Shown here in pieces: positions 27,832 to 38,338 of a stretch of DNA of 64,000 bases (the stretch's first letter is position 1; each line of letters starts with the position of its first letter). Position numbers and translations under genes: made by a program. This DNA comes from Methylomonas sp. LW13 (lineage in GTDB: Bacteria; Pseudomonadota; Gammaproteobacteria; Methylococcales; Methylomonadaceae), in contig NZ_CP033381.1 of the NCBI RefSeq assembly GCF_016865255.1, positions 2,294,001-2,358,000 on the forward strand, written 5' to 3'. The notes under the pieces were generated by a model. The model worked only from the letters and a program-made list of their open reading frames with translations. It did no database searches and was not told the origin of the DNA.

Positions 27832-30668
27832 CCAGGCGTAAACAACCGGGCGAATTCGTCGGCGGGCAAGGGTTGATTCCAATAAAAACCCTGCGCTTTG
27901 CGGCAGCCGAGTTGATGCAGTTGCTCGGCTTGCTCCTTGGTTTCCACGCCTTCGGCCAAGGTCAGTAGGCCCAGTGTATCGCCCAATTGCAAGATGGCTT
28001 TGACGATAGCGGTGTCTTCGGCTTTGCCTGAGGTTAAATCCCGGATAAATGATTGATCGATTTTTAGTTTGTTCACCGCAAAGCGCTTCAAATAACTCAG
28101 TGAGGAATAACCGGTGCCGAAATCGTCGATGGCAAAGCTGACGCCCAAGGCGCGCAACTGGGCAATCGTATTGATGACGGCATTGGTATCGAACATCAGG
28201 ACCGATTCGGTTAACTCCAGCTCTAAATAATGCGGTTCCAGTCCTGATTCCGCCAATGCGCTTTGCACCGACTCCAATAAGTTGCCGCGCTTGAACTGTA
28301 GGGCCGAGATGTTGACGGTAACCAGCAGTTTCATACCGGCGTCATGCCAAAGCTTGTTTTGCTTGCAGGCTTCACGTAACACCCAGTCGCCTATCGGGAC
28401 GATCATGCCGTTGTCCTCGGCGATAGGAATGAACTTGGCCGGCGGGATCATCGGGCTGTTTTCCGGTTGCCAGCGCAGCAAGGCTTCCGCACCGATCACC
28501 GTATTGTTGTGTATGGAATATTGCGGCTGATAATGCAAGCGAAGTTCTTTGCGCTTCAAAGCCATGCGCAGGCCGTTCTCGATATTCATCCGCTCGATAG
28601 ACGCCAGGTTCATATCGTTGGAAAAGAAGCGGAAGGTATTGCGGCCTTCGTTTTTCGCCGAATACATCGCCGTGTCGGCTTTGTTGAGTAAACCGTGAAA
28701 ATTCAGGCCGTCATTGGGATACAAACTGACGCCTATGCTGAAGGAGGTGCAAAGCGTGACACCTTCAATGACAAAGGGTTGTGTCAGTTGATCGAGAATT
28801 TTCAGCACAATTTGCGTGATTGCGTCGATGTCGGGAATGTCGGTGAGGATAATGATGAATTCATCGCCGCCTTGCCGGCAAACCGTATCCACCTCGCGCA
28901 CGCATTGCACCAGACGCTCCGCGATGCCTTGCAGTAAGCGGTCGCCGACGTCGTGTCCCATCGTATCGTTAATATTCTTAAAATGATCCAGGTCCAGAAA
29001 CAGCAAACCGACCAGCGTGTTGTTACGCACGGCATGGGCCATGGCCTGGTCAAAGCGGTCGCGCAACAAGGTGCGATTGGGCAGGTTGGAGAGGGGATCG
29101 TGACGTGCCAGATATTCGATTTGGGCTTCGGCGGCCTTGCGCTCGGTAATGTCCGAAAAAATGCCGATGTAATGGCTGATCACGCCGTGGGTGTTGTACA
29201 TCGCGGAAATACCCAGCCATGCGGGATAGGTCTCGCCGTTCTTGCGGGTATCCCAAATTTCGCCTTGCCAGTAGCCGTTTTCGCGCAAGGCCTGCCAGAT
29301 ACGTTGATAGTGGTTGAGGTCAAGATGACGCGCATCGAGAATGGAGGGCGTTTGCTGTAGCACCTCTTCGGCTCTGTAACCGGTAATCGTCGTGTAGGCC
29401 TGATTGCTGGACACGATGCGGGTATCCGGATCGCACAGGAAAATGGCCTCGCCGCTGTTTTCGAACACTTTGGCCAGCAAATTCAGGCGTTCGGCTGCCG
29501 TTTTACTGTCGGTGATGTCGGTGTGGGTGCCCAGCATGCGCACCGGCTGATTGTTGGCGTCGCGCTCGACGATACTGCCTATCGATAATATCCATTTCCA
29601 GCTATCGTCGGCGCAACGCTGCCGGTATTCCAGGCGATATTCTGCCAGTTCCCCGGCGATGTACTGCCGGTAGGCGTCGGAAACGCGCTGCCGGTCATCG
29701 GGATGCAAGCGCATGATCCAGCTGTCGATAGTGGCGTCGAAATCGGCTGGGTTGTAGCCGAGCATGCTGGCATATTCGGCGTTGATGATCATGGCCCCGG
29801 TTTGCGGATTGATGTCATAAAAACCTTGTTTGGCTGCCTGCATGGATAGCCGCAAGCGTTCCTCGCTATCGGCAAGGGCTTGCTGCGTGCTGCGCATTTC
29901 GGTGATGTCGTGCGCCAGGCCGTTCACCGCAACCACTCGGCCATGGTCGTCGAACATGGGCGACTCATTGAGGCTGAGTACACGCAGGCTGCCATCCTTG
30001 CTGCGTACTTCCACTTCGTAGTTCGGTGGTTTGATGCCTGCCAGGCATTGCTCGGTGTAGGTCCTGGCAAGCCGATTGATCGGGTTGTTGGTCGTTATAT
30101 CGAAGCAGTCGCAATGTAGTTCGTCGGGTTTGTAGCCGAGGATATGCTCCACCGAAGGACCTAGATAAGTAAAAATACGCTCGGTATTGTGAGAATACAG
30201 GAAGTATTCGTTACCGATGCTTTCCACCAAATCCCGAAAGCGTTGCTCGCTTTGCTTGAGTAGCGTTTGTTGCTCTATAAGACGTTGTGTAGTGCGGTGC
30301 GAGCGCAGCACATAGCTGATGCGATGCGGCAACAGCGGCCATTGGATGGGTTTGCCGATAAAGTCGGTAGCCCCCAGCCGAAAGGCGTCTTCCACCGCTT
30401 GCGTATCCTCGATAGCCGTCATCATGACAATCGGCACCGATTTGTCGCTGGCGGCACGCATGCCTTGTAAACAACTGAAACCATCCATCTCCGGCATCAT
30501 CACGTCCAGCAGAACCAAATCCGGCTCGGCGGCGATAAATTGTTCCAATCCGGTCCGGCCGTTGTCGGTTTCGATCAGTTCGTAGCCGTCGGCTTGCAAG
30601 ATTTGCCTGACCAGCAGACGGACCATCGGATCGTCGTCGACTAACAGGATGCGTGGCTTGACGGACAT
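27828..30668 (-). CDS. REC-PAS-PAS-PAS-GGDEF-EAL response regulator
   Basis: In this 946-aa protein an N-terminal receiver (RILLVDDDPMVRLL, phospho-Asp in LVLLDVMMPEMDG) is followed by three PAS domains (about 145-515). A GGDEF domain with intact signature CRQGGDEF follows, then an EAL domain with GAEALLRWQ, LELTESVLM, DDFGTGYSSLSYLKRF and EGVETKEQAE. All EAL catalytic motifs are visible, so it could make or degrade c-di-GMP. It is last in a six-gene operon and starts one base after the stop of the preceding gene. Phosphate is presumably delivered from the hybrid kinase two genes upstream. Confidence 0.92.
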   Translation of the reverse strand: MSVKPRILLVDDDPMVRLLVRQILQADGYELIETDNGRTGLEQFIAAEPDLVLLDVMMPEMDGFSCLQGMRAASDKSVPIVMMTAIEDTQAVEDAFRLGATDFIGKPIQWPLLPHRISYVLRSHRTTQRLIEQQTLLKQSEQRFRDLVESIGNEYFLYSHNTERIFTYLGPSVEHILGYKPDELHCDCFDITTNNPINRLARTYTEQCLAGIKPPNYEVEVRSKDGSLRVLSLNESPMFDDHGRVVAVNGLAHDITEMRSTQQALADSEERLRLSMQAAKQGFYDINPQTGAMIINAEYASMLGYNPADFDATIDSWIMRLHPDDRQRVSDAYRQYIAGELAEYRLEYRQRCADDSWKWILSIGSIVERDANNQPVRMLGTHTDITDSKTAAERLNLLAKVFENSGEAIFLCDPDTRIVSSNQAYTTITGYRAEEVLQQTPSILDARHLDLNHYQRIWQALRENGYWQGEIWDTRKNGETYPAWLGISAMYNTHGVISHYIGIFSDITERKAAEAQIEYLARHDPLSNLPNRTLLRDRFDQAMAHAVRNNTLVGLLFLDLDHFKNINDTMGHDVGDRLLQGIAERLVQCVREVDTVCRQGGDEFIIILTDIPDIDAITQIVLKILDQLTQPFVIEGVTLCTSFSIGVSLYPNDGLNFHGLLNKADTAMYSAKNEGRNTFRFFSNDMNLASIERMNIENGLRMALKRKELRLHYQPQYSIHNNTVIGAEALLRWQPENSPMIPPAKFIPIAEDNGMIVPIGDWVLREACKQNKLWHDAGMKLLVTVNISALQFKRGNLLESVQSALAESGLEPHYLELELTESVLMFDTNAVINTIAQLRALGVSFAIDDFGTGYSSLSYLKRFAVNKLKIDQSFIRDLTSGKAEDTAIVKAILQLGDTLGLLTLAEGVETKEQAEQLHQLGCRKAQGFYWNQPLPADEFARLFTPG

Positions 30669-30669
30669 G

Positions 30670-32814
30670 TCAGACTTTGTCGGCTAACAAGCGTTGCGCA
30701 TTGAATGCACGGACAAATGCGGCAAATTCATTGGCGGGCATGGGCTTGTTGTACAAAAAGCCTTGCACTACCTCGCAACCGCTATCCAGCAGGAAGTTGG
30801 CTTGATCTTCATTCTCCACGCCCTCCGCGACCACTTCCAGGGACAGCGCGTCGGCCAAAGCCAATATTGCCGCGGTAATCGCCATGTCGTCTTCATTGTG
30901 CGGAAGATCGCGGACAAAGCAATGATCGACTTTCAATTCCGAGATAGGCAGTTTTTTCAAATAAGACAAGGATGAATAACCGGTGCCGAAATCGTCAATA
31001 CTGATTTTGACGCCCAGGGCTTGTAATTCCCGCAAGGTCACTAAAGCGTCGTCGATATGGTCGAGCAAGATGGTTTCGGTCAGTTCCAGCTTGAGGTAGC
31101 GAGGTTCCAAGCCGATGCTGGTCAATACGTCGCGGACGTGATTACCAAAGCCGTATTGTCGGAATTGAGTCGCCGATACGTTCACTGCCATGATCAGCCC
31201 TTGGCTCAGTCCTGACTGTTGCCATTCCAAGGTTTGCCGGCTGGCATTTTCCAGCACCCAATCGCTGATTTGGGCAATCAGGCCGGAATCTTCGGCAATG
31301 GGAATAAATTGCGACGGGCCGATCAAACCCAGTTCCGGGTGCTGCCAGCGAATCAAGGCTTCGCAGCCGACGACTTGCTGGCGGCGGATATTAATTTTGG
31401 CTTGATAGTAAAGCTGCAATTCATGGCGTTCTATGGCGCGGCGCAGGCTGTTTTCCATCGCCAGTTTATGAAACGCGGCAACATTCAGCGATTTACTGAA
31501 AAACTGATAATTATTATGGCCGTGTTCGCTGGCATGGTTCATCGCAAACTCGCCGTTTTTGATGAAGCTGTCTTCATCCTGACCGTCGCCCGGATAGACG
31601 GCGATACCGATATTGATACCCAGAAACAGTTCGGTGTTCTCCACCGTAAAAGCGTGCTGCATCACCTGAAAAATCCGCTTAGCCACTTTGACGCTATCGC
31701 GCGTGTCCTCGATACGATTCAGCAACACGGTAAATTCGTTACCGCCCAGCCGGGAGACCGTCATGTCCGCCAAATCGTAATCGGCGTTGATGGAAATGTA
31801 GTCGCAATCCCGCACTTCGGCGAGCAAGCGCTCGGCGAACAATTTCAACACCTGGTCGCCGATTTTGGGGCCCAGGGTTTCGTTGATGCGTTTGAAACGA
31901 TCAATACTGATAAATAAAGTGGAAATGACCGTACCGTAGCGTGTGCAATAGGCCATTGCTTGCGCCAGAACTTCCTTGAACAGCGTCCGGTTGGGCAGGC
32001 CGGTTAGCGGGTCGTAGTAAGATAAAAGCCTTACCCGTTCTTCTATGTGCCGGCGTTCGGTAATATCTTGCAGCGTACCGTGAATATGGCTTACCTGCCC
32101 ATCGGCGATCACGGGTTTGCCTTGAATATGAATCACTTGGTTGGCGCCATCGCGACGAGTAATCGATAATTCCAGGCGAAAACTGCGTCGGTTTTTGACG
32201 CAAAGATCAATGGCTTGTTGCAGTTTGCCGACTTCCGATGGCTGCATGGATTTGTATAAGTCGCGGCATTTATGTTCGAACGATGAGCGATTCGTGCCGA
32301 GGATATTAAAGACTTCTTCCGACCATTGCATGTTGTCGTCGGCAATAGACCAGTACCAACTGCCCAGTTGCGCTATTTTTTGCGCTTGGCGCAGTGCCGC
32401 TTCGCTTCGGGCCAGTTCTTCTAACGTGGCGACCGAGCGCAGCAAGTAACGTAAGCGGTGCGGTAAGGTCGGCCAATTGAGCGGTTTGGAGATAAAGTCG
32501 GTCGCGCCCAATTGAAAGGCGCGATTGACCGATTCCAGGTCGTCCATGCCGGTCAGCATCACGACGGGCAGCAGGCTGTTGCCGGGCATGTTTTTGATGG
32601 CTTGCAGGCAGTCGAAGCCGTTAAGGTCCGGCAACATGACATCCAGCAATACCAGGTTGGGCCGTTCGCTGGCTGCTAATGCCAAGCCTTGCTTGCCGCT
32701 AGCCGCGCAAATGACATCAAACGCTTCTCTTTGCAGAATTTCTTGCAACATCAGACGCACCATATCGTCGTCGTCAATCGCTAAAATCAGGCTGCGGGCA
32801 GGTAATCGTTGCAT
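30670..32814 (-). CDS. REC-PAS-GGDEF-EAL response regulator with GGNEF site
   Basis: This 714-aa protein has a receiver domain (SLILAIDDDDMVRLMLQEIL, phospho-Asp in LVLLDVMLPDLNG), one PAS domain (about 150-265) and a GGDEF domain whose signature is RLGGNEF. The EAL domain is complete (GCEALIRWQ, LKLELTETILL, DDFGTGYSSLSYLKKL, EGVENEDQANF). Asp-to-Asn in the GGDEF motif usually weakens or abolishes cyclase activity, so this is most likely a phosphodiesterase, perhaps GTP-modulated. Its start overlaps the hybrid kinase stop by one base, so translation is coupled. It forms an antagonistic pair with the downstream GGDEF-EAL protein. Confidence 0.92.
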   Translation of the reverse strand: MQRLPARSLILAIDDDDMVRLMLQEILQREAFDVICAASGKQGLALAASERPNLVLLDVMLPDLNGFDCLQAIKNMPGNSLLPVVMLTGMDDLESVNRAFQLGATDFISKPLNWPTLPHRLRYLLRSVATLEELARSEAALRQAQKIAQLGSWYWSIADDNMQWSEEVFNILGTNRSSFEHKCRDLYKSMQPSEVGKLQQAIDLCVKNRRSFRLELSITRRDGANQVIHIQGKPVIADGQVSHIHGTLQDITERRHIEERVRLLSYYDPLTGLPNRTLFKEVLAQAMAYCTRYGTVISTLFISIDRFKRINETLGPKIGDQVLKLFAERLLAEVRDCDYISINADYDLADMTVSRLGGNEFTVLLNRIEDTRDSVKVAKRIFQVMQHAFTVENTELFLGINIGIAVYPGDGQDEDSFIKNGEFAMNHASEHGHNNYQFFSKSLNVAAFHKLAMENSLRRAIERHELQLYYQAKINIRRQQVVGCEALIRWQHPELGLIGPSQFIPIAEDSGLIAQISDWVLENASRQTLEWQQSGLSQGLIMAVNVSATQFRQYGFGNHVRDVLTSIGLEPRYLKLELTETILLDHIDDALVTLRELQALGVKISIDDFGTGYSSLSYLKKLPISELKVDHCFVRDLPHNEDDMAITAAILALADALSLEVVAEGVENEDQANFLLDSGCEVVQGFLYNKPMPANEFAAFVRAFNAQRLLADKV

Positions 32815-35558
32815 TATGAGGGTTTGAGTTGCGAAAGCCGCTGGAGAATTTCTTTATATTCTGTTTGCAGGCTTTCGGCAACCCGGCTATCGAATTGCAA
32901 AGTGTTGTGCCGCGCTGCATGTTCAAGCGCACGGGCCAGTTCCGACAGGTTTAGTGCGCCGATGTTGGCCGCGGCCGATTTTAGACTATGCGCGGCATGC
33001 CGCACTGTTTCCGTATTGCGCTCCAACAGGCCGGAGCGGAGTGTGGCGATATGTTGCTCGGCATTTGTCCTAAACAAGGCCAAGACGTCGTCGACCAGCG
33101 CGCTGCCACCAATTTCCCGCAAGGTATTCAGTGCGGCCGGGTCTAGAGTAGCGGCAGTGGCTTTGATCTCGGGAGTGGCTGTATTGAGGGCGGTTGTGGG
33201 CAGAGGGGCTGCCAACGCCTGGATTTTGTCTTGCAAGGTTTTTTGTAAAAACGGTTTACTGAGATAATCATCCATACCGGCCTGCAAACAGCGTTCGCGA
33301 TCACCTTCCATGGCGTTGGCGGTGAGGGCGATAATGGGGATTCGAGGCAAATTGCGGCTACTTTCCCGATTGCGGATGTATTGGGTTGCCGTGTAACCGT
33401 CCATGACCGGCATCATGCAATCCATCAGGATGAGATCGACCGGCTCGCGGTCGATAATATCGAGCACTTCCCGGCCGTTATTCGCCAGAGACAGGGTGTA
33501 GCCCAACTGGCGCAACATAGCGCTGCAAACTTTCTGGTTGACCGGATTGTCTTCGGCCAACAGGATTCGAATGGCGCCGGCAGCAGAAGCCGGCGCACTG
33601 AACGATTGCGGTTTTTGCGACATCAGCCCGAGCAGCGCATCGTGCAGGGTGCGTCTGTGCAGGGGCTTGTGAAGGTACAGATCGCAGGCGCTGCCGCGAA
33701 TTTTGGCTAATACGTCCTCATCGTTGCTGGACGTAATAATGACGATGCGGATATTGGCAAATCGCCGGTCTATACGAATCCGTTGGGTTAATTCGACGCC
33801 GTTCATGCCCAGCATTTTCATGTCCAACACGGCAATATCGAAGAACAGGCCCAAGTGTGCCGACTGATCGAGAATTTCCAAGGCGTGAGCGCCATTTTTG
33901 GCGACGCGGGTAAACATGCCAAAAACAGTCAAATGATTTTCCAGGATTTTTGCATTGGTGGCATTATCTTCAACCAATAAGACCTGCTTGCCTTGCAGAT
34001 CGTTGCCCGGCAAGCTTGCAGGCAGGGCTTGGCTAGCTTGGCGGAGCGGGATATGCAGGGTAAATACCGAGCCGCTGTTCGCACGGCTTTGCACTTGGAT
34101 ATTGCCGCCCATCAATTCGCTTAGTTCCTTGCTGATGGCCAATCCCAGACCGGTGCCTCCGTATTTGCGGGTGGTGGAGCCGTCGGCTTGACTAAAAGAT
34201 TTGAATAGCCTGGCTTGCGTGTCCGGGCCGATGCCGATGCCGGTGTCGCTAATACAAAACTCCAGGCACATGCCGTCAGCGGATGGGCAGCGATCCGATT
34301 CGGCCACATTCACTTGCATTTTCACCGAGCCGGCTTCGGTAAATTTGATGGCGTTGGATAACAAGTTGGTGAGTATTTGCCGCAAGCGATAAGGATCGCC
34401 TCTGACGTCGCGCGGCACCCGCTTATCGACGGTGCACACCAGTTCGATGTTTTTGCTGCTGGCGCGTTCGAAGAACAAGGCAGCGAGTTGGTCGGTAAGA
34501 TTGATCAAATTAAAATCGATTTCTTCCAGCTCCAGCTTGCCCGCTTCGATTTTGGAAAAGTCCAGAATATCGTTAATCACGGTCAGCAAAGAATCGGCGG
34601 AACTGAACACGGTTTCGGCGTATTGGCGTTGCGTGGTGTCCAGGTCGGTGCCCAACAGCAATTCGGTCATGCCCAGCACGCCGTTCATGGGGGTGCGGAT
34701 TTCGTGGCTCATGGTTGCCAGAAATTGCGACTTGGCGATATTGGCGGCTTGGGCATCGACGACGGCCTGACGCAGGTCGGCGGTGCGCAGATCGACTTGT
34801 TTTTCCAGGTTGCCACGCTGATTTTCCAGTTCGGCATCGCGTTGTTGTACCCGCTCGATCATCTGGTTGAAGCTTCTTACCAGTTGGCCGATTTCATCTT
34901 CGCCTTCACCTTGGGCGCGCACCATATAGTTGTTGTCCCTGGATACCTGTTTGGCCAGTGAAGACAAACGGATCAGCGGTGCGGCAATCGATTCCGCGAG
35001 GCGTCGTCCGAAAAATACCGCCAGAATAAACGACACCACCATCACCAAAAAAATTTGGCCCAGACTGATAATCACCATCCGCCACATGGGCTTTAAGTCG
35101 AGCTGCAAGCGTAAGGTGCCGATCACGTCGCCGTTATCGTCGGGTAAGGGGTTTAAAATGACTTGGCTCAATATCCGCAAACCCTGGTTGCGTTGTTGTT
35201 GTTCCGCATCGCTCAAGGTGGCGGGGAAACTGTCCGGTGCAGCCTTGGCCGGGTAATGGGCGAAAATTTCGCCGTCATTTTTGTAGAGTTGCGCGGAGAT
35301 GACTTCGGATTTGCCGCGTAAGGTGGCCAGAATCTCGGTGCCGGTTTTGGTGTCGCCAAACAGCAGCGCAGCGTTGGCGTTAAAACCGATCATTTTGCCG
35401 AGCGAACGCACTTCCATTGACAGTTCGCGCCGCTCCTGCCAGATATGCGTCATGCTGGTAATTAACAAGGTAAACAGCAGAGCCAATGCCAAAGTGATGG
35501 CTTGCAAGCGTTGCAGCTTGTAGGTCATCGGCAGATTGGCCAGTTTGTCGCGAATCAT
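32814..35558 (-). CDS. Hybrid sensor histidine kinase with CHASE8-like sensor, two receivers and HPt
   Basis: This 914-aa protein has TM1 at about 20-40, then a periplasmic CHASE8-like domain ([30 protein letters not shown]) of the kind found in YfiN. TM2 near 170, HAMP ([27 protein letters not shown]), HisKA ([17 protein letters not shown]) and HATPase with [18 protein letters not shown] and [12 protein letters not shown] follow. Two receivers ([12 protein letters not shown] and [12 protein letters not shown]) and a C-terminal HPt with [13 protein letters not shown] complete it. All phosphorelay residues are present. A YfiR-type gene lies 32 bases upstream and two REC-c-di-GMP proteins follow directly, suggesting YfiR controls this kinase instead of a cyclase. 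Confidence 0.92.
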   Translation of the reverse strand: MIRDKLANLPMTYKLQRLQAITLALALLFTLLITSMTHIWQERRELSMEVRSLGKMIGFNANAALLFGDTKTGTEILATLRGKSEVISAQLYKNDGEIFAHYPAKAAPDSFPATLSDAEQQQRNQGLRILSQVILNPLPDDNGDVIGTLRLQLDLKPMWRMVIISLGQIFLVMVVSFILAVFFGRRLAESIAAPLIRLSSLAKQVSRDNNYMVRAQGEGEDEIGQLVRSFNQMIERVQQRDAELENQRGNLEKQVDLRTADLRQAVVDAQAANIAKSQFLATMSHEIRTPMNGVLGMTELLLGTDLDTTQRQYAETVFSSADSLLTVINDILDFSKIEAGKLELEEIDFNLINLTDQLAALFFERASSKNIELVCTVDKRVPRDVRGDPYRLRQILTNLLSNAIKFTEAGSVKMQVNVAESDRCPSADGMCLEFCISDTGIGIGPDTQARLFKSFSQADGSTTRKYGGTGLGLAISKELSELMGGNIQVQSRANSGSVFTLHIPLRQASQALPASLPGNDLQGKQVLLVEDNATNAKILENHLTVFGMFTRVAKNGAHALEILDQSAHLGLFFDIAVLDMKMLGMNGVELTQRIRIDRRFANIRIVIITSSNDEDVLAKIRGSACDLYLHKPLHRRTLHDALLGLMSQKPQSFSAPASAAGAIRILLAEDNPVNQKVCSAMLRQLGYTLSLANNGREVLDIIDREPVDLILMDCMMPVMDGYTATQYIRNRESSRNLPRIPIIALTANAMEGDRERCLQAGMDDYLSKPFLQKTLQDKIQALAAPLPTTALNTATPEIKATAATLDPAALNTLREIGGSALVDDVLALFRTNAEQHIATLRSGLLERNTETVRHAAHSLKSAAANIGALNLSELARALEHAARHNTLQFDSRVAESLQTEYKEILQRLSQLKPS

Positions 35559-35590
35559 GGGTGGCGTTGAGATGTCGTCTGCATGCGGGT

Positions 35591-36220
35591 TTATTTACCG
35601 GCCAAAATGTTTTTAGCCAGTTTCAGCAGCTGGGCGCTGATGCGCGTGTTGCCGGCATTGGCGGTTTCTAAGTTAATCTCAAAGCTGAGCCGGTTGCCGT
35701 CCTGGATCAAACCTATGGTGCCGCCCTGGTTGATAAACCCGGCTTTGTCGCTGACGCTGACTACCGGCGAGCCTTTTAATTCGCGGGCGTAATCGCCCGG
35801 ATTATCGGCGGTATCGATAAAGATCAGATGGCAGGATTTTATATCTTTGGGTGATATATTGCGGGCGATATCCAAGGGCTTGCCGTTCACCGTTTTGCCT
35901 TCCAACATCAATAAATGGTCGCCGAAATCGGTATGACTGCTCAGGCACAAGGTATAACGATTCGGTGCGGTTGCAGGCTCGGGCCATTCGATAAACTTAA
36001 AGAAATTGTATAAAAATGCCACTTTTACCGCTGCTTCGCTGGCCGCTTCGGCGTGGCATAGATGGCCGCTAAACAGCAAAGGCAGCAACAGCATTTTGCT
36101 GACTAGCGTGATGGCTGTGAATCTTGGTTTTTCCGGGGCGCACAGGTACGACGCATCGCAACTGCGATTTCGGCACAATCTTGCATAGCGATGGCGCAAG
36201 ATTCGACTCATGTTCGACAC
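35591..36220 (-). CDS. YfiR-family (DUF4154) periplasmic protein
   Basis: The 209-aa frame contains a hydrophobic signal near residues 40-58 ([21 protein letters not shown]), followed by the family pattern [61 protein letters not shown] and LAKNIL. YfiR proteins sit in the periplasm and repress CHASE8-containing partners such as the cyclase YfiN. The true start is uncertain, because the first ~40 residues are Arg-rich and an internal ATG at 36094 would leave no basic n-region. It lies between a TonB receptor (33 bases upstream) and the CHASE8-type kinase (32 bases downstream). Confidence 0.85.
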   Translation of the reverse strand: MSNMSRILRHRYARLCRNRSCDASYLCAPEKPRFTAITLVSKMLLLPLLFSGHLCHAEAASEAAVKVAFLYNFFKFIEWPEPATAPNRYTLCLSSHTDFGDHLLMLEGKTVNGKPLDIARNISPKDIKSCHLIFIDTADNPGDYARELKGSPVVSVSDKAGFINQGGTIGLIQDGNRLSFEINLETANAGNTRISAQLLKLAKNILAGK

Positions 36221-36253
36221 CGGTTCTTCGCTGTATGCATAGTGTCCGGCCGC

Positions 36254-38323
36254 TTAGAAGTCCCAGCGCAAGGTGCCGTATACCTCGCGTTGCACGGCAG
36301 TGGCGGTGGAAAACATATCCGAGCCGTATTCGAAATGACTGCTGTTCAGCAAATTCCGGCCCACCAACGCCAGTTCCACGCCCGCGCCCAAGTCCCATCC
36401 CAAACGCGCATCCAGGTCTTGATAGGCTCTGGATTGCGCGCCGTTAAGGCCGGTTGCATCCGAATAACGCCAGTTCAGATCCAGCTTGAGTTGCGGGGAG
36501 AATTGGTACATAGACCAGAGCATGGCTTTATGGGCCGGGTAGCTGTCTCCGGAGATCAGCGTGGTGTTGGCAGGTGCCAGCGGAGACAGGCGGAAGCGTT
36601 CTTCTTCGTGGCTATAAGTGGCGCGCAGTTTCCAATTTTCAGTCGCTTGCCAATCGACACTGATTTCCCCGCCGTAGACTTGTACATGGCCGTAGTTGTT
36701 GTAATCCAGCGTCTGCAACATATAGCCGGCGAAGCGTTGGGTATTGGGGGTCAAGCTGGCGTAATCGTCGTAGCTGTAATGATACAAGGCTACATCAGTA
36801 CTGAGTTGGCGACTCAGTTGGCCGCGCCAGCCCAGTTCGAAGCCGAGCATTTTTTCGGCGGTCAAGTCGGGGTTGCCGGTTAGGTTGCGCAGCACAGGCA
36901 CAGTATTGCCACGTATCGTGTATGGCTGGGTTTGCAAGCCGTAGGAAATATTTTGCTCGACCCAATTGGGCGTGCGCACCGAGCGGGACACCGAGCCCCA
37001 AAACGAATGTTGGCCGTCGGGCGTCCACAGCAAGCGTGCGTTGGGTTGCACTTCGAATTGCGTGACCGGGTTGTGCTCCAGCTTGCTGCCCAAGGTCAAA
37101 TGCCAACGATCAGGTACCAAGGTAATATCGTCCTGCCCAAACAGGCTGTAGATACGGTCGGTGCGATTGTTGGCGCTCATGGAGATTTGCGCGCTGTCCT
37201 CAAAATTATTCAGATTGAAACGCACGCCGCTGCCCCACACCAACATGTGGTTGTCGTTCAGCTTGTAGTTATGCTGAAAATCGACATCGATATTGTCGAT
37301 TTGATATTCCGAATTCAAGTAAGGCGATTTCCGGCTGTGCCTGTCCCAATACATGCGCAGTACGGTATTCGAGTCCGAGCTTTGATGTTGTTCCCAGCGT
37401 GCTTGGATGTAATGGCCGGAGAACAATTGGTCCGTCGGTAATTCCCGAGAAAAGGGCGGCGCCAGCACCGGCGTCTGTTGGGATGTTAATGATGGGAAGT
37501 GTTGCAGTGCGCCATTGCTCTCGCCGAGGAATGCATCGCCCTGCAAGCTGAGTTTGTTGGTAAAGTCGATGGCTTTGTCGTAACGAAAACCGATTTTGCT
37601 CATCTCGCCTTCATCGCCGGCCTTAGTGCTGCTGCCCAGGGTTTTTGAGTCGCCGTAGTTAGTGTGGCGGCCGTAGACTTTTAGATAGGCGTCGCCGCCC
37701 AAATCGGCGCCATAGCGCAGACCGCCGCCGTAGCGTTGGCTGCCGACATGACTGGATAGCAAACCGCCTTGCGTGTCTTTGGCTGATTTAGTGATGATGT
37801 TGATGACGCCGTTGACCGCATTGGCGCCCCACAAGCTGGCGCCGGGGCCGCGGATGACCTCGATGCGTTCGATGTCTTCCATCATCACATCTTGTTGATC
37901 CCACCATACTCCGGAAAACAGCGGGTTATAGACGCTGCGGCCGTCCACTAACACCAACAATTTATTGACAAACTGGCTGCTGAAGCCGCGCATCGATACG
38001 GCCCATTTGTTGCCGTCCACTTTAGCCACGTGCATGCCCGGCACCACCCGCAAGGCTTCCGGTATCGTAGTAGCCCCGGTTCGGCGGATTTCTTCGTTGC
38101 TCAATACAAATAGGGCGGCGGGAACGTGTTTAATGTCTGTGGGCACCTTCATAACCGAGGTCACATCGAGATTCATCAATTGCTCGACGCTGAGGCCGGT
38201 CAAATCCGGTAAATTATCGCGTTCAGGCTCTTGATTGGCGGCGTGCGAGGTGGATTGTCCCAAACACAAAAGCGCTCCCAGGCCGATAGCCCAAGATTTC
38301 CGTCGATGAAACGCCTTTTTCAT
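36254..38323 (-). CDS. TonB-dependent receptor of the YfiR-linked type
   Basis: This 689-aa receptor has a signal peptide ending SHAANQ. A short leader NLPDLTGLSVEQLMNLDVTSVMKV is followed by the plug (EVIRGPGASLWGANAVNGVINIITK), with barrel strands to a terminal YGTLRWDF. The motif 'DLTxLSxEQLMNxxVTS' is, in my recollection, typical of receptors encoded next to YfiR/sensor-kinase genes. There is no STN domain, so it does not signal through a FecR. It follows the other receptor of this operon by 15 bases. The ligand is unknown. Confidence 0.9.
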   Translation of the reverse strand: MKKAFHRRKSWAIGLGALLCLGQSTSHAANQEPERDNLPDLTGLSVEQLMNLDVTSVMKVPTDIKHVPAALFVLSNEEIRRTGATTIPEALRVVPGMHVAKVDGNKWAVSMRGFSSQFVNKLLVLVDGRSVYNPLFSGVWWDQQDVMMEDIERIEVIRGPGASLWGANAVNGVINIITKSAKDTQGGLLSSHVGSQRYGGGLRYGADLGGDAYLKVYGRHTNYGDSKTLGSSTKAGDEGEMSKIGFRYDKAIDFTNKLSLQGDAFLGESNGALQHFPSLTSQQTPVLAPPFSRELPTDQLFSGHYIQARWEQHQSSDSNTVLRMYWDRHSRKSPYLNSEYQIDNIDVDFQHNYKLNDNHMLVWGSGVRFNLNNFEDSAQISMSANNRTDRIYSLFGQDDITLVPDRWHLTLGSKLEHNPVTQFEVQPNARLLWTPDGQHSFWGSVSRSVRTPNWVEQNISYGLQTQPYTIRGNTVPVLRNLTGNPDLTAEKMLGFELGWRGQLSRQLSTDVALYHYSYDDYASLTPNTQRFAGYMLQTLDYNNYGHVQVYGGEISVDWQATENWKLRATYSHEEERFRLSPLAPANTTLISGDSYPAHKAMLWSMYQFSPQLKLDLNWRYSDATGLNGAQSRAYQDLDARLGWDLGAGVELALVGRNLLNSSHFEYGSDMFSTATAVQREVYGTLRWDF

Positions 38324-38338
38324 ATGATCGGCCCTTTT

